Origin: Mesorhizobium qingshengii
GTDB taxonomy: Bacteria > Pseudomonadota > Alphaproteobacteria > Rhizobiales > Rhizobiaceae
DNA: 64,000 nt
NCBI RefSeq assembly: GCF_900103325.1
Contig: NZ_FMXM01000014.1
Span: 62,001 to 126,000, forward strand
Reading direction: 5' to 3'
The position numbers were made by a program, and so were the translations under genes. The notes below the pieces were generated by a model that saw only the letters and a list, made by a program, of their open reading frames with translations, did not search any database and was not told the origin of the DNA. Below, piece after piece: positions 60,224 through 64,000 of this stretch; within the stretch, counting starts at the first letter, position 1; every line of letters begins with the position of its first letter.

Positions 60224-60817
60224 CTATGAGGCGGGAGATTTAGTCAGGTCCATATATGAGGCTATGGCCTTGGCTAGCTCCTCTTGTCTCTCTTCGACTA
60301 CGGTGAGCGGGAGAAAATCGTCAGGCTCCTCAGATAAATGATGCTGGATTGCGCCCGAAAACGACTCGGCCTTTCGTATCGCGTTTGTGAATGATCGAAG
60401 CAATTCCTTCGTGATGGGTCGCGCCGATATCACCGACACTTTGAGCGGCTTGAATGACTGCGGGCGCTTGGTTCGAGTGACATACTGGAACTGCTCAAAT
60501 CCTGGCCCGCCTCCGTATATGGGATCATGAACGAAGCGGTTGCGATCCTCGCGCATTGGACGGTCCGTCCATTTTACGAGCTGCAAGACATGATCGCGAA
60601 CTTTAAGTTTTTCATCGATCACGGCGGCACTCTTCAAAATCGCCGCTGCGGTTTTCAGGTCGATTTCATTTCGGATGGCGTGTTCGGCGGTCCCGTTTCG
60701 GATATCGAGTACCGTAAACAGGAGCATGAAAAGGGCATCTTCATAATGTCCCCATGCCGCATTCATCTCGCCAAAGGCATGTAGAATGCCATCGATTTCT
60801 GATAGGTTGTCTGGCAT
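60224..60817 (-). CDS. Helical protein with HEPN-like RNxxxH motif
   Basis: 197 residues, mostly predicted helix, with RNRFVH at residues 92-97, the RX4-6H motif (here RX4H) of HEPN ribonuclease-like domains, preceded by a helical region starting with 'AWGHYEDALFMLLFTVL'. No signal peptide. AT richer than its surroundings and with a poor ribosome site, so transfer is likely. It could be an RNase of a defence or toxin system, but no antitoxin partner is obvious. The start may be 60817 or an internal ATG near 60763. Confidence 0.6.
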   Translation of the reverse strand: MPDNLSEIDGILHAFGEMNAAWGHYEDALFMLLFTVLDIRNGTAEHAIRNEIDLKTAAAILKSAAVIDEKLKVRDHVLQLVKWTDRPMREDRNRFVHDPIYGGGPGFEQFQYVTRTKRPQSFKPLKVSVISARPITKELLRSFTNAIRKAESFSGAIQHHLSEEPDDFLPLTVVEERQEELAKAIASYMDLTKSPAS

Positions 60818-60822
60818 GGCTG

Positions 60823-60981
60823 ATACCGAAAAAGGAGACCGACGAAAAGAAATTCAACGATACGCTACAGCGGATGCTCAAGACGCCGCCGAAGCCTCAT
60901 TCGGGCACCGGAGACAGCAAGACGAGGACACCCCAAAAAGACGAAGCCGCAAGCTTGCGCAAGTCAAAAGAGCGCGGATAG
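60823..60981 (+). CDS. Small basic protein, unusual start codon
   Basis: 52 residues of the pattern PKKETDEKKFNDTLQRMLKTPPKPHSG, matching small rhizobial proteins that begin M(P)KKK and contain KFNDTLxRML. Here the codon in start position is ATA (preceded by CTG); the nearest in-frame ATG is 69 bp upstream and inside the divergent HEPN-like gene. Either ATA/CTG initiation, or a degraded start. Confidence 0.4.
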   Translation: MPKKETDEKKFNDTLQRMLKTPPKPHSGTGDSKTRTPQKDEAASLRKSKERG

Positions 60982-61038
60982 CAATCGACTTGTAGTTATG
61001 TCATTGTCGTCCCTCACTTCATCGAGCGAGGGGAACCG

Positions 61039-61560
61039 ATGTTGCGGGCCGCATTGATTTTTCTTGCAACAACATCGGCAGCGTTTCCATCTGTGGCAGG
61101 GAACTTGGAAAATTGGATTACGGTGCCGCCAAATCAGAGCGGTATCGCCGTCTATGTCCAAAATCCGTCTGAAAAACTCTCAATTTCCGCCACCGATGCC
61201 AATGGCAATTCTCTTGATAAGTTTGAATGGAATGCGCCAGGGTTTCCCCTCGTAAGGCAATACAGGGTGCCGCCTGGAGAGTACCAAGTGACGCTTGAGG
61301 GTCAGCCCGGCGCATTGGTGGACGCCAAGGCTGGGCAGATTTCATATATCGAGGTTTCACCAGATGCGGCAGCGTCCGGTTTTCGCGCCATTCTAAAATC
61401 TGACAATTTCGACGCCTATAAATCGGGCTTCGTCGATGCGCTTGGGGCGATAAGTGACAAGCTCGGATACGAGAGTATCAAACCTCTCATATTTGCGCCG
61501 GCTGGAAACAAGATCTACATACGGATGGCGGGACCGGGAGTTAAGCCGCCCCCAAACTGA
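61039..61560 (+). CDS. Secreted protein, unknown function
   Basis: 173 residues with a signal peptide (1-20, ending SVA-G), then a beta-rich domain: 'GIAVYVQNPSEKLSISATDANGNSL', 'PPGEYQVTLEGQPGA' like a periplasmic carbohydrate-binding or Ig-like fold, and a C-terminal 'AGNKIYIRMAGPG'. GAGGGG precedes the ATG. The stop overlaps the next start (TGATG), so the two proteins are translated together. Unrecognised family. Confidence 0.72.
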   Translation: MLRAALIFLATTSAAFPSVAGNLENWITVPPNQSGIAVYVQNPSEKLSISATDANGNSLDKFEWNAPGFPLVRQYRVPPGEYQVTLEGQPGALVDAKAGQISYIEVSPDAAASGFRAILKSDNFDAYKSGFVDALGAISDKLGYESIKPLIFAPAGNKIYIRMAGPGVKPPPN

Positions 61561-62117
61561 TGGCAAATGCGATGCGCGAACCGTCTAAAATCAATTTTGA
61601 TGCTCTCAGGAACGCGATTTACCACACTGCGCGCCGCAACTATTACGATTTCCTCAACCGGTTTATGAGCTTGCTAGTTGTCGCAGCGGGTGCTGGCGCC
61701 GTCGCGGATTTTGAGAGGTTCTTTGCGTCCCCAGCGCTTCTGGCCTTTGTGGCTACTATGGCGGGACTATTTCAGTTGGTGTTCGACTTCGGAGGGAAGG
61801 CGCGCACACATGAGTTTTTGCAACGGCGTTTCTATGAACTGACGGCCGAAATCGCACAGGCCGAAAAACCTACCCCATCAAAGATCAGAGACTGGGAGGC
61901 GGCTCTCAAGCGCCTCTACGCTGAGGAACCGCCACCGATGCGCGCAATGGACGCAATAGCCTATAACGCTGCAGCTGAAAGCCTTGGCAGCGACAAGGCA
62001 AAGCGTATCTACGTGACCTCTTGGCAAAGCTTCAATCGTTATTGGTGGGAGTTCAACGGCGCGGATTTCCCTTATGTCTCTGACGTAAAAGCAAAAGGCG
62101 CTTCGCCTTCTGCTTAG
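61560..62117 (+). CDS. SLATT-like two-TM protein
   Basis: 185 residues. A helical N-terminus with 'ARRNYYDFLNRFMSLL' leads into two adjacent membrane helices (about residues 33-53 and 58-78), followed by a long cytosolic helical tail ('HEFLQRRFYELTAEIAQAE'). This layout, two TM helices then a coiled tail, is that of the SLATT family, proposed pore-forming effectors in nucleotide-signalling defence. Assignment is from layout only. Translationally coupled to the secreted protein upstream; no nucleotidyltransferase is adjacent. Confidence 0.55.
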   Translation: MANAMREPSKINFDALRNAIYHTARRNYYDFLNRFMSLLVVAAGAGAVADFERFFASPALLAFVATMAGLFQLVFDFGGKARTHEFLQRRFYELTAEIAQAEKPTPSKIRDWEAALKRLYAEEPPPMRAMDAIAYNAAAESLGSDKAKRIYVTSWQSFNRYWWEFNGADFPYVSDVKAKGASPSA

Positions 62118-62287
62118 GCGAGACGGGCTTCCCCAATCCGCCGATAGGCAAGGCGCTTGCCTTCGATCATGGCAAGCAACTGGTCGTGGCATTCGGTGTC
62201 TGTCACCTTAAGCGCCGTGCGGCGGTTGTAGCGGAAATCGAACTCGGCAAGGTAGCGGTGCAAATGAGCCTCGCCGCAATGCTGATG
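62114..62287 (-). pseudogene. C-terminal remnant of an IS1595/ISXO2-like transposase
   Basis: Encodes HCGEAHLHRYLAEFDFRYNRR, 'VTDTECHDQLLAMIEGKRLAYRR' and a stop, the C-terminal DDE-domain end of IS1595-type transposases. The N-terminal two thirds are missing. It overlaps the end of the SLATT-like gene by a few bases. No inverted repeats or target duplications found. Confidence 0.7.
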
Positions 62288-62875
62288 GCTAAGCTGGATG
62301 TTCCTATATCGGCTTTCGACACCGATATCCTTCGCAGTGCCTTCATGAAGTCGGTCATCGAGAATGGTATACTTGAGGATCAATGCGATTACGCGGCCCA
62401 AATGATCCGTGACTTCACGGGCAAAATGATGGTCGATCTCGACGTCGTGGACTGGATCGTGCGAACTAGCCAGTCCGGCTTATCGGGTCTATACTCGGGC
62501 CATGAAGCCACCAGTGCCAGCCGACACCGCGAATGACAACGGCAAGCCTGAAGATCATCTCACAGCCGCGACCATCGCCCTGCACAAGGCCATGAAGGGG
62601 CTGGAAGCGCCGGCCAAGGTGATAGAGGCTGCCTTGGCTGTTGCGCATCCTTTGGCGGGCGCTACCCCAGCCGTAGGGGAATGGCGCTGCAGCAGCTTTC
62701 TTCTATAGATCGCAAATGGGGATAAGAGAGCACCCGTTACAGGGAAGTATCGTGACGGTGGATTACTCAAAGGGCGGCTTTGTTCCATCCAGCGCCAGAA
62801 TGAAAGCCAGGATGAATGGCCGAGCACCGGCCGGCTGCAGGTAGCGTATGACGGACGCGTGATTGAGGTGCGGAG
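62288..62875. other. Region of short unsupported frames beyond the IS remnant
   Basis: Holds two short plus-strand frames (about 62288-62536, containing a protein-like stretch 'SAFMKSVIENGILEDQ'; and 62502-62708, MKPPVPADTANDNGKPED). Either could be a degraded gene cut by the IS. No ribosome site convinces. Confidence 0.3.
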
Positions 62876-64000
62876 CTATCCTTGTCCGCTGGACCGCGGC
62901 CGCACATCTTCGCGCTCCCCTGTCTTGGCCGCCGGCTTTACCCGCGCCGGACCCACGGGACCGCCTTTCGTATCCGCGAGCGGCTCCTTTCTGGTGGTGC
63001 CGTCTGCGATGGTGATCACGCTGTCGTAGAAGCTCTTGCCGGTGGAGGATATCGGTGGTGTCGCATCATGCATGATGCTGATCACCGTCGCGCTCGGACA
63101 AGCATCCTTGATCGCCTGGTGGAAGGCAACCGTGGCGTCTGGGTCGAGGGCGCTCGTCGACTCATCCAGAAACAGCAGGCCCGGCCGGAGCAGGAGTATC
63201 CGTGCGAGAATGATCTTCTGCTTCTGACCGCCGGAAAGAAGCTGGTCCCAGCTATGCCCGTTGCGACCCTCCTGGTCGAGGTCGCTAGCGAACTCGGCAA
63301 GGCCCGCCTTGGTCAGCGCGACGGCGACGTCGACATCCGAATGGGCTTCAACAAGATCAGGCATGCAAATCAGTTCCTTGAGGGATACGGGGGGTAGGTT
63401 CACATCCTGGGCGGCATACAGACTTCGCACGCCCTCGGGCAGAATTGTCGTGCCGCGACCATGCGGCCAGAGGCCATTGATGGCCTTGAACAGAGACGAC
63501 TTGCCGCTGCCCGACTCTCCGACGAGCAAGGTCCATTCTCCTGGCTTGAAGTGGTGCTTGCCGGTCCTGACAAAGGGCACATCATCGCCCTCATGCATCA
63601 GTTCCAGATCATTGAGGGTCAGGCCAAGCTTGGGGTCCTGCGTGCTGTAGCGCAGTTCGGAAAGGCCGGTTCGCGCATAGAACTCGCGCGGCCGCTGCAC
63701 ATCCTCGATCGCCCTTGCAAGCTCGGTCAGGCGACCTGAATTCGCCTTGAGCGTCGATATGTCCGGCATGACGTGGATGAACCAGGAACAATCGATTATC
63801 AGGGCGTTCGCCAGTTCGGCCCCCGTGATGTAGACTTGCAGGCTGATCTCGTTGTCGACATAGGGCAACAGGCCCGGCGCGTAGGCAACAATCCGAGAGC
63901 CCAGGAAATTATAGAAGAGCTCAAATGCCATATATCCGGAAACCAGCTTGTTGAGCCTCGCCCAGGTACGATCAATGTCGAGGTAGCGGCGTTTGTGGAT
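62876..64000 (-). CDS. BacA/SbmA-like ABC protein with ATPase domain (5' end outside window)
   Basis: About 374 C-terminal residues; the frame continues past the right edge (RRYLDIDRTWARLNKLVSG precedes the first internal Met), so the start is outside. The N-terminal part is the SbmA/BacA membrane domain end ('AFELFYNFLGSRIVAYAPGLLPYV'), then an ATPase: Walker A GESGSGKSS, signature LLSGGQKQK, Walker B LLFLDES, H-loop 'SIMHDATP'. This fused layout is the YddA/BacA-like peptide transporter type. The tail is Pro/Arg-rich. Minus strand. Confidence 0.85.
   Translation of the reverse strand: MHKRRYLDIDRTWARLNKLVSGYMAFELFYNFLGSRIVAYAPGLLPYVDNEISLQVYITGAELANALIIDCSWFIHVMPDISTLKANSGRLTELARAIEDVQRPREFYARTGLSELRYSTQDPKLGLTLNDLELMHEGDDVPFVRTGKHHFKPGEWTLLVGESGSGKSSLFKAINGLWPHGRGTTILPEGVRSLYAAQDVNLPPVSLKELICMPDLVEAHSDVDVAVALTKAGLAEFASDLDQEGRNGHSWDQLLSGGQKQKIILARILLLRPGLLFLDESTSALDPDATVAFHQAIKDACPSATVISIMHDATPPISSTGKSFYDSVITIADGTTRKEPLADTKGGPVGPARVKPAAKTGEREDVRPRSSGQG

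Overview
The window looks like chromosome or large-replicon DNA of an alphaproteobacterium of the order Rhizobiales, most like Mesorhizobium or a close relative. The grounds are a GC-rich, codon-biased sequence, many catabolic ABC-transporter operons, two IalB-family proteins, a BA14K-family protein, a BacA/SbmA-type ABC protein at the right edge, and several promoters of the alphaproteobacterial EcfG (general stress) type. No tRNA, rRNA or CRISPR array was seen. The assignment rests on protein families, not on a database match.

Left third (1-24.5 kb): amine and amino-acid catabolism. A minus-strand block (GNAT, class III aminotransferase, HAD phosphatase, Tat-exported oligopeptide-type binding protein running off the left edge) is divergent from a HAD/FAD amine oxidase pair. 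A second minus-strand operon holds an ArgE-like deacylase, a hydroxyacid dehydrogenase, a cupin, two aldehyde dehydrogenases and a tartrate/malate-type dehydrogenase. A third, at 15-24.5 kb, is a complete dipeptide-type ABC importer (fused double ATPase, two permeases, Tat-exported binding protein) interleaved with two FAD amine oxidases, an SDR and a MarR regulator that has a tandem candidate operator just upstream.

Middle (25-41 kb): a lipoprotein, a GlxA-type AraC regulator, and a proline-racemase family enzyme with non-canonical catalytic residues (Ser/Thr), followed upstream by the C-terminal scar of a second racemase. Next comes a patch of small genes (28.1-29.9 kb) with a 260-280 bp duplication, an inverted pair of DUF3606-like genes, a frameshifted membrane microprotein, and three EcfG-like promoters. 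A MocR-type regulator then diverges from a MocC/IolE-like dehydratase, a CUT1 sugar importer, a MocA/IolG-like dehydrogenase and a TIM-barrel isomerase; the set recalls rhizopine/inositol catabolism. A universal stress protein and an alpha/beta hydrolase follow.

Right third (41-64 kb): two AraC-type regulators precede a 1478-residue trimeric autotransporter adhesin that appears to lead an operon with two IalB-like proteins, a membrane-anchored protein and a DUF4189 protein. Converging on it is a compact operon (XRE regulator, then hyfB-hyfC-hyfE-hyfF-hyfG-hyfI homologues). Its large subunit has lost all four [NiFe]-ligating cysteines while its small subunit keeps its Fe-S cysteines, so it encodes an energy-converting-hydrogenase-related (Ehr-type) ion-translocating complex of unknown redox partner. 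Then come a spermidine-synthase-like protein, a BA14K protein behind a perfect FNR/FixK box, a more AT-rich accessory patch with a HEPN-like protein, a secreted protein coupled to a SLATT-like two-TM protein, an IS1595-type transposase scar, and the C-terminal part of a BacA/SbmA-like ABC protein.
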